From positions 1 to 64,000 of the forward strand of contig NZ_CP029353.1 of NCBI RefSeq assembly GCF_003130795.1: a stretch of 64,000 nucleotides of DNA, written 5' to 3'. A program made the position numbers and the translations under genes. The first letter of the stretch is position 1. Every line of letters begins with the position of its first letter. Below, in pieces: positions 16,585 to 25,214 of the stretch. The notes under the pieces were generated by a model. The model searched no databases. It saw only the letters and a list, made by a program, of their open reading frames with translations, and was not told where the DNA came from. Source of the stretch: Azospirillum thermophilum (GTDB lineage Bacteria > Pseudomonadota > Alphaproteobacteria > Azospirillales > Azospirillaceae).

Positions 16585-17373
16585 TCAGCCCCCCTCCCCG
16601 ATCGCCGGCGTGGCGGTGTCGCCGGCCAGCACCTCCGCGACGTGGCGCACCTTGATGGGCGAGCCCTCGCGCTTCAGCTTGCCGGCCATGTTCATCAGGC
16701 AGCCCATGTCGCCGGCCAGCAGCGTGTCGGCGCCGGTCGCCGCGATGTCGGCGGTCTTGGCCTCGACCATCCTGTTGGAGATGTCCGGATACTTGACGCA
16801 GAAGGTGCCGCCGAAGCCGCAGCAGACCTCCGCCGAGGGAAGCTCGTTGAGCGTCAGCCCCTCCACCTTCGACAGCAGGCGGCGCGGCTGCTCCTTGATG
16901 CCCAGCTCGCGCAGGCCCGAGCAGCTGTCGTGATAGGTCACCACCCCGTCGTAGCGCACGCCGGGATCCTCGACCCGCAGGACGTCGGCGAGGAAGGAGA
17001 CCAGCTCGTAGGTGCGGGCGGCGACATGGCGGGCGCGCGGCGCCCAGGCGGGGTCGTCGGCCAGCAGCTCCGGGTAATGATGCCTGATCTGCCCGCCGCA
17101 GGAGCCCGAGGGGACGACGACATAGTCGAACGCCTCGAACGCCCGGATGGTGGCGCGGGCGAGGTCCTGCGCGGTCCTGCGGTCGCCGCTGTTGAAGGCC
17201 GGCTGGCCGCAGCAGGTCTGCGCCTCCGGCACCTCGACGGTGCAGCCGGCGCGCTCCAGCAGGGTGACGGCGGCGAAGCCGACGGACGGGCGCATCAGAT
17301 CGACGAGACAGGTCACGAACAGCCCGACCCGCGGACCGGGGCTGTGCGGGGTGGAGGAACGGGAATCCGGCAT
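16585..17373 (-). CDS. lutA: Lactate utilization protein LutA (Cys-rich Fe-S oxidoreductase)
   Basis: 262 residues from ATG 17373. Two cysteine-rich CCG domains are visible: EAQTCCGQPAFNSGD with SGSCGGQIRHHYP, and YHDSCSGLRELG with EVCCGFGGTFCVKYPDIS. These bind Fe-S clusters in LutA/YkgE and GlcF-type subunits. In-frame upstream starts exist at 17403 and 17436, but the conserved sequence (RVGLFVTCLVD) starts only after 17373. First gene of lutABC. Confidence 0.92.
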   Translation of the reverse strand: MPDSRSSTPHSPGPRVGLFVTCLVDLMRPSVGFAAVTLLERAGCTVEVPEAQTCCGQPAFNSGDRRTAQDLARATIRAFEAFDYVVVPSGSCGGQIRHHYPELLADDPAWAPRARHVAARTYELVSFLADVLRVEDPGVRYDGVVTYHDSCSGLRELGIKEQPRRLLSKVEGLTLNELPSAEVCCGFGGTFCVKYPDISNRMVEAKTADIAATGADTLLAGDMGCLMNMAGKLKREGSPIKVRHVAEVLAGDTATPAIGEGG

Positions 17374-17425
17374 GTCGCTATGGTCTTCCTCGGCAGGGCC
17401 CATGCTCAGGGAGGGAGAGCTTAGG

Positions 17426-17436
17426 TTGTCCCACAA
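17426..17436. promoter_or_regulatory. Candidate GntR-type operator upstream of lutA
   Basis: TTGTCCCACAA is an 11-bp palindrome (TTGT-N3-ACAA), 53 bp upstream of the lutA ATG. GntR/FCD regulators of lactate genes bind sites of this general shape. No regulator gene is adjacent, so the assignment is inference. Confidence 0.35.
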
Positions 17437-17516
17437 ACGATAGCAACGGCCGCAGCCGGATGGCAGACCGGCGCAAAGGCAAGATCCGCCTGTTTTTTTC
17501 GTCCTGGCCGGCGCCC

Positions 17517-17544
17517 TTAAAAAGCGGGCTCTGTCAGAAGAGCC
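17517..17544 (-). terminator. Rho-independent terminator after the cupin gene
   Basis: On the minus strand GGCTCT-N6-AGAGCC is followed by CGCTTTTTAA. It lies 6 bp past the cupin stop codon. Confidence 0.75.
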
Positions 17545-17549
17545 ACCCG

Positions 17550-17987
17550 TCAGAAAGCCGATCTGGGCTTCAGCCGCGGGCCGAGCAGTCCCTTCACGAA
17601 CCCCTTGACGCGGGCGATCGGCGAGGGGCGGCGCTGGATCGCGTAGTATTTGCGTACGGTCTCCCGGATGTCCCAGGTGCCGGTGAAGCCCTTGGGCAGC
17701 ACCAGCGCGTCGCCCGCCTTGTATTCCCGCGGGCTGCCGCCGTCGGGCGTGATGACGACCCGGCCGGTCAGCAGGACGCAGAACTCGTCATAGGGCCAGT
17801 CCGTCATGGCGACGAGGCCCGGGCTGCACTGCCACACCCCGCAGGAGAAGCGGCCGGTCGCGTCGTCGAACAGGTTGCGGTGGATCTCCATCGGCTGGCC
17901 GTCGAGCACGGCGCCGAAGACGGCGGGGATGCCGGTCTCGTCGTCGGCGATGCGGCTGCGCTCGATGGGCACGACCGTGTGGCGCAT
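17550..17987 (-). CDS. Cupin domain-containing protein
   Basis: 145 residues. A single small cupin barrel: SCGVWQCSPGLVAMTDWPYDEFCVLLTGRVVI, then EYKAGDALVLPKGFTGTWDI. It has the WPYDEFxxxLxG pattern of the cupin_3 (DUF861) group, related to ureidoglycine-type cupins. The classical two-His metal motif is not obvious. Substrate unknown. It starts 37 bp from the trehalase gene on the same strand. Confidence 0.82.
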   Translation of the reverse strand: MRHTVVPIERSRIADDETGIPAVFGAVLDGQPMEIHRNLFDDATGRFSCGVWQCSPGLVAMTDWPYDEFCVLLTGRVVITPDGGSPREYKAGDALVLPKGFTGTWDIRETVRKYYAIQRRPSPIARVKGFVKGLLGPRLKPRSAF

Positions 17988-18024
17988 GGTCTTTCGAAGC
18001 TCCCGGATCTCGAGTGGTGAGTTT

Positions 18025-19587
18025 CTAGTGGCGATGGAGGTCGGGATAGCGGGCGATCAGCGCGCGGGTGACCCCGTTGGTCCAGCCGAAGCCGTCCTGC
18101 AGCGGGTACTCCCCGCCGCCGCCGGGCAGCCGGTCCTCGACATTGTATTTTTCCAGCAGCTTGCCGGTGTCGCGATAGGCCTGCTCCACCGTGCCGATCC
18201 AACGGCCGGCGATGTCGCGGGCCAGCGCCTCGTGGCCGTAGCGCGACAGGCCGATCACCCCGACCCACTGCAGCGGCGGCCAGCCGTTCGGGCTGTCCCA
18301 CTGCTGGCCGGTCCGCAGCAGCGTGGTGCGCAGCCCGCCGGGCGCCACCAGCAGCCGGGCGGTCAGGGCGGCGACGGCATCGGCCTGCTCCGGCGTCGCG
18401 AGATCGACGAAGAGCGGATAGAGGGTGGCGGCGCTCACCACCGGCGTGACGGCCCCGCTGCCGCGGTCCCAGTCGCCGAAGCGCCCCTCTCCCGGCACCC
18501 AGAGATAGCGGAGGATGGCCGCCTGCCGGGCGGTGGCCCTGCCTTCATACTCCCGGACGCAGACGACGTCGGCCAGGAAGACGCAGCGCCGGGAGATGGC
18601 GCGCTCCAGCGCCCACAGCAGGCTGTTGAGGTCGACGGGCACGATCCCGGTCGTGCGGATGCTCGCCAGCGACTGCGGATCGGCGAGCCAGCGCGCGCTG
18701 AAGTCCCAGCCGCTCTCCGCCGCCGCGCGCAGGTCGCGGTAGACCTGCTCCTTCGGCCGGCCGGAGGCGGAGGCGGTCGCCACGTCCTCGGCATAGGATT
18801 CGTCGCGCGGGGTGGCGCGGTCGTCCCAGTAGCGGTTCAGCAGGCTGCCGTCCGGCATGCGCACCACCCGCGCGCAGGCGCCGGAGGCGTCGAGGCACCC
18901 GGCCCCCGCCATCCAGAAGGCGTGCTCGCGCTGCAGGGCGGCGACCCGCCGCCGCTCGGTCGCCGGATCGGCCTCCCCCACCAGGTCGAGCATGTAGGTG
19001 AAGAAGGGCGGCTGCGAGCGGCTGAGGTAATAGCTGCGCGTGCCGTTGGGGATGTGGCCGAACCGCTCGATCAGGCTTTCGAAGTCGGCCAGCATCGAGT
19101 CGACCAGCGCGTCCTGCCCGTCCTGGACGAGGCCGAGCATGGTGAAATAGCTGTCCCAGTAGTAGATCTCGCGGAACCGCCCGCCCGGCACGACATAGGG
19201 CGCCGGCAGGCCGAGCGCGGAACTGCCCGGCGGCGGGGTCAGCGGCGGGCGCTTCAGATGCGGCCACAGCGCCGCGATGTGGCGCAGCAGCGGGCGGCGG
19301 TCCTTGTTTTGCGGCGAGGGCACCGCCGTTTCGGGCGGGAGCTGGAAGTTGGCCTCGACGAAGGCGCGCAGCGCCTCGCCGGACGGAGCGGTGCGGCGGT
19401 AATCCTCCAGGATCGCCTGGGGCGCGCGCTTCGGCACCGCATCGACGAAGGTCTTGCCATCCTTGAACAGCCGGCCGAGCTGCACCGCCTCGAACAGCGG
19501 GCCGTAGAGGTCGGCCGGCGTCGGCGGTGCCCGGTCGAAGGCGCAGAGCAGAAGGGCGGCGAGAACCAGAACGACCTTGCGCTGCAT
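18025..19587 (-). CDS. treA: Periplasmic alpha,alpha-trehalase (GH37)
   Basis: 520 residues with an N-terminal signal peptide (MQRKVVLVLAALLLCAF). Hydrolyses trehalose to two glucoses. GH37 signature 1 is PGGRFREIYYWDSYFTMLG (about 134-152) and signature 2 is QWDSPNGWPPLQW. The general-acid region AAESGWDFSARW and the catalytic-Glu region PGGGGEYPLQDGFGWTNG are both present, so the enzyme should be active. The signal sequence favours TreA over the cytosolic TreF. A cupin gene follows on the same strand. Confidence 0.94.
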   Translation of the reverse strand: MQRKVVLVLAALLLCAFDRAPPTPADLYGPLFEAVQLGRLFKDGKTFVDAVPKRAPQAILEDYRRTAPSGEALRAFVEANFQLPPETAVPSPQNKDRRPLLRHIAALWPHLKRPPLTPPPGSSALGLPAPYVVPGGRFREIYYWDSYFTMLGLVQDGQDALVDSMLADFESLIERFGHIPNGTRSYYLSRSQPPFFTYMLDLVGEADPATERRRVAALQREHAFWMAGAGCLDASGACARVVRMPDGSLLNRYWDDRATPRDESYAEDVATASASGRPKEQVYRDLRAAAESGWDFSARWLADPQSLASIRTTGIVPVDLNSLLWALERAISRRCVFLADVVCVREYEGRATARQAAILRYLWVPGEGRFGDWDRGSGAVTPVVSAATLYPLFVDLATPEQADAVAALTARLLVAPGGLRTTLLRTGQQWDSPNGWPPLQWVGVIGLSRYGHEALARDIAGRWIGTVEQAYRDTGKLLEKYNVEDRLPGGGGEYPLQDGFGWTNGVTRALIARYPDLHRH

Positions 19588-19694
19588 GCCACCTCCCCTT
19601 CCCGGCCGGTTTTTCTATAGCCGGTGGTAGGCGGCCGAGTCAGGGGAGAACCGGAGGTAGTACGGCCGGAGGTCCGGCGCCCCGGGGAGCGGAC

Positions 19695-20318
19695 CTATTC
19701 GCCGAGATTGACGATCTCCACCCGGCGGTTGGCCGCCGCCTTGGGCTCCTCGGGCAGCAGCAGCTCGCGGGCGCCGAGGCCCGACGCCTCCAGCCGGTCG
19801 CGCCGGACCTGGTGACGGGTGACGAGATAATCGACCACCGCCTGCGCCCGCTTCCGGGAGAGGGCGAGGTTGACGGAGTCGCCGCCCACCGCGTCGGTAT
19901 GGCCGACGATGCGGAAGCGGGTGCGCCCGGCCTCGCGCGCCGTCATCACCGCCGCCACCCGGTCCAGGGTCTCCCGCGACTCCGGCCGGATGCGGGCGGA
20001 GTTGAAGTCGAACTCCACCCGGAAGGCGGCACGCAGCACCGGCTTCGCCAGGGCGGCCGGCGCCACCGGGGCCGGTAGGGCGACGGCGGGCGGCAGGGCC
20101 GGAGCGGTGGCGGCCGGCGATCCCGGCGCGGGGGCCGGTCCGCGCGGCAGGATGACCGCGCTGCAGCCCGGCCCCGCCGTGCCGAGCAGGGCGGCCTGGA
20201 TCTCGCACTCGCTGGGGTTCGGCCCCATCGGGACGGCGGGGGACGCGGCCGGCGACTGGGCGGCGGCAGGTTGCGCAACCGCGAGGAGAATCAGGGGCAG
20301 GAAGGATGAAAAGCGCAT
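19695..20318 (-). CDS. OmpA-family protein
   Basis: 207 residues from ATG 20318. A signal peptide (MRFSSFLPLILLAVAQPAAAQ) is followed by a Pro/Ala linker and a C-terminal OmpA-like peptidoglycan-binding domain: VEFDFNSARIRPESRETLDR, FRIVGHTDAVGGDSVNLALS, RKRAQAVVDYLV and NRRVEIVNLGE. No N-terminal beta-barrel is seen, so it is a soluble periplasmic or peptidoglycan-tethered protein. A longer in-frame start at 20360 would add 14 residues before the signal and is less likely. Confidence 0.88.
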   Translation of the reverse strand: MRFSSFLPLILLAVAQPAAAQSPAASPAVPMGPNPSECEIQAALLGTAGPGCSAVILPRGPAPAPGSPAATAPALPPAVALPAPVAPAALAKPVLRAAFRVEFDFNSARIRPESRETLDRVAAVMTAREAGRTRFRIVGHTDAVGGDSVNLALSRKRAQAVVDYLVTRHQVRRDRLEASGLGARELLLPEEPKAAANRRVEIVNLGE

Positions 20319-20434
20319 GGCCGCATTGTCGGTGGTCGCGAGGCGGGGGTCAAATTCCACATGGAACGGATGTGCGCGGATGGGTACGATCCCGCTTCAA
20401 TCTTTCGTGTAAGCCCCTTGGGAGGAAAGAAAGC

Positions 20435-21472
20435 ATGAAGTCGATGAAGGCTCTGCTCGCCGGGCTGGCGCTCGCCGCCATGGTCGCGCCGGCGATGCTG
20501 CCGGGCAAGGCGGACGCCGCCGATTACAAGGCGGAGTACAAGCTCTCCACCGTGCTGGGCAAGCCGTTTCCCTGGGGCGTCGGCGGCGACCGCTGGGCGG
20601 AGCTGATCAAGGAGAAGACCGGCGGCCGCATCACTGTGAAGATGTACCCCGGCACCTCGCTGGTGAACGGCGACCAGACCAAGGAATTCACCGCCCTGCG
20701 CCAGGGCGTCATCGACCTCGCCGTCGGGTCGACCATCAACTGGTCGCCGCAGGTGAGGGAGCTGAACCTGTTCTCCCTGCCCTTCCTGATGCCCGACCAC
20801 AAGGCGATCGACGCGCTGACCCAGGGCCCGGTGGGCAAGCAGCTGTTCGAGCTGCTGTCGACCAAGGACGTGGTGCCGCTGGCCTGGGGCGAGAACGGCT
20901 TCCGCGAGATCTCCAACTCCAAGCGGCCGATCCGCACGCCCGACGATCTCAAGGGCCTGAAGATCCGCGTCGTCGGCTCGCCGCTGTTCCTCGACACCAT
21001 GACCGCGCTCGGCGCCAACCCGACGCAGATGAGCTGGGCCGACGCGCAGCCGGCGCTGTCGACCGGCGCGGTGGACGGGCAGGAGAACCCGCTGGCCGTC
21101 TTCGTCGCCGCCAAGCTGCCGACGCTGGGCCAGAAGCACCTGACGCTGTGGGGCTATGTCGCCGACCCGCTGATCTTCGTCGTCAACAAGGAGGTCTGGG
21201 CCTCCTGGTCGAAGGAGGATCAGGAGGCGGTGCGCGCCGCCGCCCTGCAGGCCGCCGCCGAGGAGATCGCGATCTCCCGCAAGGGCATCACCGCCGCCGA
21301 CGACAGCCTGCTGAAGGACATCGCCGCCCAGGGCGTCGAGGTCGTGCAGCTGACGCCCGAGCAGCAGAAGGCCTTCCAGGCCGCGACCAGGTCGGTCTAC
21401 GACAAGTGGGCCAAGCAGATCGGCCCCGACCTGGTGAAGGCGGCCGAGACCTCGATCGCCGGCGCCAGGTAA
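20435..21472 (+). CDS. TRAP transporter solute-binding protein (DctP family)
   Basis: 345 residues with a signal peptide (MKSMKALLAGLALAAMVAPA). DctP-fold landmarks are GGRITVKMYPGTSLVNGDQT, WGENGFREISNSKRPIRTPD with DLKGLKIRVV, and QPALSTGAVDGQENPLAVF. The Arg in the GLKIR motif is the carboxylate-binding residue of the family, so a C4-dicarboxylate or similar organic acid is likely. GGAGGAAAG precedes ATG 20435. dctQ and dctM follow, giving a complete tripartite uptake system. Confidence 0.95.
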   Translation: MKSMKALLAGLALAAMVAPAMLPGKADAADYKAEYKLSTVLGKPFPWGVGGDRWAELIKEKTGGRITVKMYPGTSLVNGDQTKEFTALRQGVIDLAVGSTINWSPQVRELNLFSLPFLMPDHKAIDALTQGPVGKQLFELLSTKDVVPLAWGENGFREISNSKRPIRTPDDLKGLKIRVVGSPLFLDTMTALGANPTQMSWADAQPALSTGAVDGQENPLAVFVAAKLPTLGQKHLTLWGYVADPLIFVVNKEVWASWSKEDQEAVRAAALQAAAEEIAISRKGITAADDSLLKDIAAQGVEVVQLTPEQQKAFQAATRSVYDKWAKQIGPDLVKAAETSIAGAR

Positions 21473-21552
21473 GGCATCCCCGCCGGTTCATGCCCCCGCC
21501 GCCGGACCGGCCGGCGCGGGGGCTCCCCTTCCGTCCCTCTCTTGAGACCCTC

Positions 21553-22062
21553 ATGAGCAACGACCTGCTGGAAGCCGGGCTGGAGACCGCCCCACCGAAG
21601 ACCGCGGTGCCGATCGGCCTGGAACGGGCGGTCGCCGCCCTGTCGATGGCGGCGCTGTGCGTCATCACCTTCGCGAACGTGGTGGCGCGCTACCTGACCG
21701 ACGTCTCGCTGGCCTTCACCGAGGAATATTCGATCTTCCTCCTGGTGGTGATGACGCTGACCGGATCGGCGGTCGCCGCGGCGGCCGACCGGCACATCCG
21801 CATCACCTTCGTCACCGACCGGCTGTCCACCGGCGGCCGCCGCGCGGCGGCCATCGTCAGCGCCGCCGCCTCCGTCGCGATGTTCGGCTTCCTCGTCTGG
21901 TACGGCGGCCGGCTGACCTACGACCAGTGGCGCTTCGAGGAGACCTCGCCCGGCCTCGGCAACCCGCAGTGGATCTATACGGTCTGGCTGCCGCTGCTGT
22001 CGGCGGTGGTGGCCCTGCGCGTCGTCGGCCGCACGGTCCGCTCGCTGAAGGAACACCGCTGA
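21553..22062 (+). CDS. TRAP transporter small permease (DctQ family)
   Basis: 169 residues with four hydrophobic segments (about residues 26-46, 56-80, 95-115, 135-155). The motif FTEEYSIFLLVVMTLTGSAVA, with AAADRHIRI after it, is the DctQ signature region. It forms the membrane complex with DctM. It is 80 bp after the binding-protein gene, and its stop overlaps the dctM start (TGATG). Confidence 0.93.
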   Translation: MSNDLLEAGLETAPPKTAVPIGLERAVAALSMAALCVITFANVVARYLTDVSLAFTEEYSIFLLVVMTLTGSAVAAAADRHIRITFVTDRLSTGGRRAAAIVSAAASVAMFGFLVWYGGRLTYDQWRFEETSPGLGNPQWIYTVWLPLLSAVVALRVVGRTVRSLKEHR

Positions 22063-23345
22063 TGGCGATGACCCTGCTGTTCGCCGGCTTCCTCGTTCTG
22101 ATGCTGCTGGGCGCGCCGCTGGCGGTGGCGCTGGGGCTGGCGGGAACGCTGGCGATCCTCGACGCCCAGCTCGGCATCCTGTCGGTGCCGACCAACGTCT
22201 ATGCCGGCATCGCCAAGTACCCGCTGCTGGCCATCCCCGTCTTCATCCTGGCCGGCCTGATCTTCGAGCGCGCCGGGGTGGCGAAGCAGATCGTCACCTT
22301 CGCCTCGTCCATCGTCGGGGCGAGGAACGGCGGGTTGGCGGTGGTCGCCATCCTGGTCTGCATGGTGATGGGCGGCATCTCGGGCTCCGGCCCCGCCGAC
22401 GCCGCGGCGGTCGCCACCGTGATGATCCCCTCGATGCACAAGGCGGGCTATCCGAAGCCCTTCTCGGCCAGCGTCATCGCGTCGGCCGCGGCGACGGCCA
22501 TCCTGATCCCGCCGTCGGTCGCCTTCATCATCTACAGCGTGCTGGTGCCGCAGGCGTCCGTGCCGGCGCTGTTCGCCGCCGGCCTGATCCCGGGAATCCT
22601 GGCCGGCCTGTCGCTGGTGATCCCGACCGTCTGGCTGTCGCGCCGGCACGGCTTCGGCCTGTCCGACACGGGACCGCGCCCGCCCTTCTGGCAGAGCCTG
22701 AAGGACGCCGCCTGGGGCCTGTTCGCCCCGGTCATCATCCTGGGCGGCCTGCGCGCCGGCGTCTTCACCCCGACCGAGGCGGCGGTGGTCGCCGTCTTCT
22801 ACGGGCTGGCCGTCGGCGTCCTGGTGTTCCGCACGCTCTCCTGGCGCAGCCTCTACGAGCTGCTGGCCGAGGCGGCGGAGATGTCGGCGGTCGTGCTGCT
22901 GATCATCGCGCTGGCCAGCGTCTTCGCCTGGGCGGGCAGCACGCTGGGCGCCTTCGACCGGGTGGCCGCCGCGGCGCTGGCCGCGACCAGCAACGAGATC
23001 GTGATCCTGCTGCTGCTGAACGTCGCGCTGCTGGCGCTGGGCATGCTGCTGGACGCGGTGTCGATCTTCCTGATCCTGCTGCCGCTGCTGACCCCGATCA
23101 TGACGGCCTTCGAGTGGGATCCGGTGTGGTTCGGCGTCATGCTGACCATGAACCTGGCCATCGGCCAGTTCACTCCGCCGATGGCCGTCAACCTGATGGT
23201 CACCACCCGCGTGGCCGGCATCACCATGGAGTCGACGGTGCGCTGGGTGCTGTGGATGGTCCTGGCGATGGTCGGCGCATTGGTGCTGGTCACCTTCGTG
23301 CCGGACCTGTCGCTCTGGCTGCCGCGGCGGCTCGGCTATCTGTAA
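22062..23345 (+). CDS. TRAP transporter large permease (DctM family)
   Basis: 427 residues, very hydrophobic, about 12 membrane segments. DctM features are AIPVFILAGLIFERAGVAKQ, VMGGISGSGPADAAAVATVM, IPPSVAFIIYSVL, RAGVFTPTEAAVVAVFYGL and IGQFTPPMAVNLMVT. It is the ion-coupled transport subunit. ATG 22062 overlaps the dctQ stop. A strong terminator follows 25 bp after the stop. Confidence 0.95.
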   Translation: MAMTLLFAGFLVLMLLGAPLAVALGLAGTLAILDAQLGILSVPTNVYAGIAKYPLLAIPVFILAGLIFERAGVAKQIVTFASSIVGARNGGLAVVAILVCMVMGGISGSGPADAAAVATVMIPSMHKAGYPKPFSASVIASAAATAILIPPSVAFIIYSVLVPQASVPALFAAGLIPGILAGLSLVIPTVWLSRRHGFGLSDTGPRPPFWQSLKDAAWGLFAPVIILGGLRAGVFTPTEAAVVAVFYGLAVGVLVFRTLSWRSLYELLAEAAEMSAVVLLIIALASVFAWAGSTLGAFDRVAAAALAATSNEIVILLLLNVALLALGMLLDAVSIFLILLPLLTPIMTAFEWDPVWFGVMLTMNLAIGQFTPPMAVNLMVTTRVAGITMESTVRWVLWMVLAMVGALVLVTFVPDLSLWLPRRLGYL

Positions 23346-23370
23346 GGCTGCCCGAGCGGGTAAGGATACG

Positions 23371-23402
23371 AAAAAGGCCCGGTGGTGACACCGGGCCTTT
23401 TC
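23371..23402. terminator. Bidirectional rho-independent terminator
   Basis: AAAAAGGCCCGGTG-GTGA-CACCGGGCCTTTT: a 9-10 bp GC stem with A-run before and T-run after. It can end the TRAP operon (plus) and the convergent EamA gene (minus). Confidence 0.9.
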
Positions 23403-23425
23403 CTGTTGCGTCAAGCGCGGTCGCG

Positions 23426-24367
23426 TCACGTCCGGCGCCGCGTCGCCAGCAGGATGCCCAGCGCGATCAGCGCGATGCCGGCGCCGTGGTAGAGGAAGGG
23501 CTGCTCGCCGAGGAACAGGATGGCGAGGATGCTGCCGAACACCGGGATCAGGTGGATGGTCAGGCCCAGCGTGTTCGGCCCGACCAGCACGGCGGCGCGG
23601 TTGTAGCAGAGGTAGGCGACGATCGACGGGAACAGCGCGACATAGCCGACCGCGGCGGCGGTGACCAGCGTCGGTTCGACCGCCCGCCGGGTCATCGTCT
23701 CCCACACGTAGAAGGGAAGCTGCTCGACCGCGCCGATCAGGAAGGTGACGACGACGAGGCTCAGCCCGTGGACGCCGGGCCGCCGCCGCAGCAGCGCGGT
23801 GTAGAAGGCATAGACCGTCACCGCCAGCAGCATCCACAGGTCGCCGGTGTTGAGCCGCAGGTTGAGAAGGACCTGCAGGTCGCCGTGCGAGATCAGGGTG
23901 CCCGCCCCCATCAGCGACACCACGATGCCCAGCCCCTGCAGCGGGCGCACCCGCTCGCCGTACAGCACGAAGGTGACCATGACGATCAGCACCGGCATGA
24001 CCGACTGCATCATCACCACGTTCAGCGCCGTGGTGCTGTTCAGCGCGATGTACTGGAAGGTGTTGTACATGCCGATGCCCAGCGTGCCGAGCAGCAGCAC
24101 CCCCTTCCACTGGCGCGCCAGCACCGGCAGGTCGACCCGCAGGTGCCGCCAGGCGAAGGGCAGCACGATCAGCGCCCCCACCAGCCAGCGCCAGAAGGCC
24201 AGCCCGATCGGCGGCACCTCGCCCGCCACGGCACGGCCGACCACCGCGTTGCCCGCCCAGAACAGGGGCGGCAGCAGCATCAGCAGCCAGGCCTGGTCGG
24301 CGATGCCGCGGCGGCCGGACGGATGGGCCTGGGCCGGCGACGGACTGCGGTCGGCGGGCGCACTCAT
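23426..24367 (-). CDS. EamA/DMT-family transporter
   Basis: 313 residues with ten predicted hydrophobic segments in two EamA repeats (first around LLMLLPPLFWAGNAVVGRAV, second around GDLWMLLAVTVYAFYTALLR). Typical of drug/metabolite exporters of the RhaT/EamA family; substrate unknown. Convergent with the TRAP operon and separated from it by the shared terminator. The 98-residue coiled-coil gene lies upstream on the same strand. Confidence 0.92.
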   Translation of the reverse strand: MSAPADRSPSPAQAHPSGRRGIADQAWLLMLLPPLFWAGNAVVGRAVAGEVPPIGLAFWRWLVGALIVLPFAWRHLRVDLPVLARQWKGVLLLGTLGIGMYNTFQYIALNSTTALNVVMMQSVMPVLIVMVTFVLYGERVRPLQGLGIVVSLMGAGTLISHGDLQVLLNLRLNTGDLWMLLAVTVYAFYTALLRRRPGVHGLSLVVVTFLIGAVEQLPFYVWETMTRRAVEPTLVTAAAVGYVALFPSIVAYLCYNRAAVLVGPNTLGLTIHLIPVFGSILAILFLGEQPFLYHGAGIALIALGILLATRRRT

Positions 24368-24376
24368 GGTGTCGGG

Positions 24377-24673
24377 TCAGCTCCGCCGGCGGGGGGAGGC
24401 GAAGGCCTGCGGCGCATCGCCCCGCGGCTCGCGGCGCGGCGGACGCGGACCGTCGCCGCGGCCCTCGCGGCCTTCCCGCGGCGGCTTGGGGGGCTGGCGC
24501 AGCTCCGCCTCCAGCTCGCCGATCCGCTTCACCAGCGCCTCGCGGATGGCGGGCGCCGCGTGGGACTTCAGCGTCGCGAGCTGCTCCTTGAGCTGCTGAA
24601 GCTGGATCTGCTTCTGCTCGCGGGTGCGCTTGATGGCGACGTTGTCGGAGTGCTGGCCGTCGAAGGCGCGCAT
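24377..24673 (-). CDS. Small hypothetical coiled-coil protein
   Basis: 98 residues from ATG 24673. The middle (REQKQIQLQQLKEQLATLKS, then IREALVKRIGELEAELRQ) is a strongly predicted coiled coil. The C-terminal third is a Pro/Arg/Gly-rich basic disordered tail. No family recognised. Nine bp separate its stop from the EamA start on the same strand, so the two may be co-transcribed. Upstream lies the first iteron block. Confidence 0.65.
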   Translation of the reverse strand: MRAFDGQHSDNVAIKRTREQKQIQLQQLKEQLATLKSHAAPAIREALVKRIGELEAELRQPPKPPREGREGRGDGPRPPRREPRGDAPQAFASPRRRS

Positions 24674-24830
24674 AACACTGGTCCTCGTATCAGGAAGTAA
24701 GGTTCCCGGCCGGGCTCCCGCTGCGGGCCCCGGCATGGAGGCCGGATTATTGGGAGGCGCCCGGGGCAAAGCAAGGCGGAGTTGCCCTTGACAACGCCGG
24801 CCGGACCATGGGGCGGCGGCCCCCACGGGT

Positions 24831-25143
24831 TTGGCAATCACCGACCGGGCACCGACCGGGCACCGACCGGCCGGAGCCCGAAAGCCGGGACGGCCGGATT
24901 TGGCAATCGCCGACCGCCGCGGCGGCACCGGCAAGCTTTGGCAATCGCCGACCAGGATGAAGCGGCGGAAGCCGGAATCGAGTCGGGGTCGAGTCGAGCG
25001 GAATCCACAGCCCGGCTTGGCGAACGCCGACCGAATCCTTGGCGAACGCCGACCGCGACTCGCGCTCATCCCCTGGCAATCGCCGACCATGCAAATAGAC
25101 TCCAGCAAATAGGTCCACAAATAGCCTGGTCGGCGATCGCCAA
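24831..25143. repeat. Iteron block upstream of repA
   Basis: Seven copies of a 16-bp iteron, consensus TTGGCAATCGCCGACC. Direct copies: 24831-24846 (CACC variant), 24900-24915, 24938-24953, 25017-25032 and 25039-25054 (both with GGCGAACGCC), and 25073-25088. One inverted copy is at 25128-25143. Two further GGGCACCGACC half-copies follow the first iteron at about 24848-24869. Direct repeats next to a RepA-type initiator are the usual initiator-binding sites of theta-replicating plasmids; they also set copy number and autoregulation. Confidence 0.85.
25089..25127. other. AT-richer spacer with AAATAG repeats in the iteron block
   Basis: Between the last direct iteron and the inverted iteron lie three AAATAG motifs (about 25093, 25107 and 25119), each preceded by C or GC. 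It is the least GC-rich stretch of this intergenic region and is a candidate unwinding element or promoter of repA. This reading is inference from position and composition. Confidence 0.4.
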
Positions 25144-25214
25144 ATGGACTCCCGGCCGCCCCCATGATCCATTCCGATCCAGTGACGGGGTCACACAAGG
25201 GATGGGAGATCGCG

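Noticed and set aside
15187..17424. Plus-strand open frame of 745 codons opposite lutA/lutB
   Set aside because: Shadow of lutAB; no family features and typical antisense composition.
21975..24110. Minus-strand open frame of 711 codons across dctM and the EamA gene
   Set aside because: Runs through the terminator and two real genes; composition (Gln/Arg/Asp/His) is that of antisense DNA.
24848..24869. GGGCACCGACC tandem as a separate repeat family
   Set aside because: It matches the right half of the iteron (CACCGACC), so it is better seen as iteron remnants.
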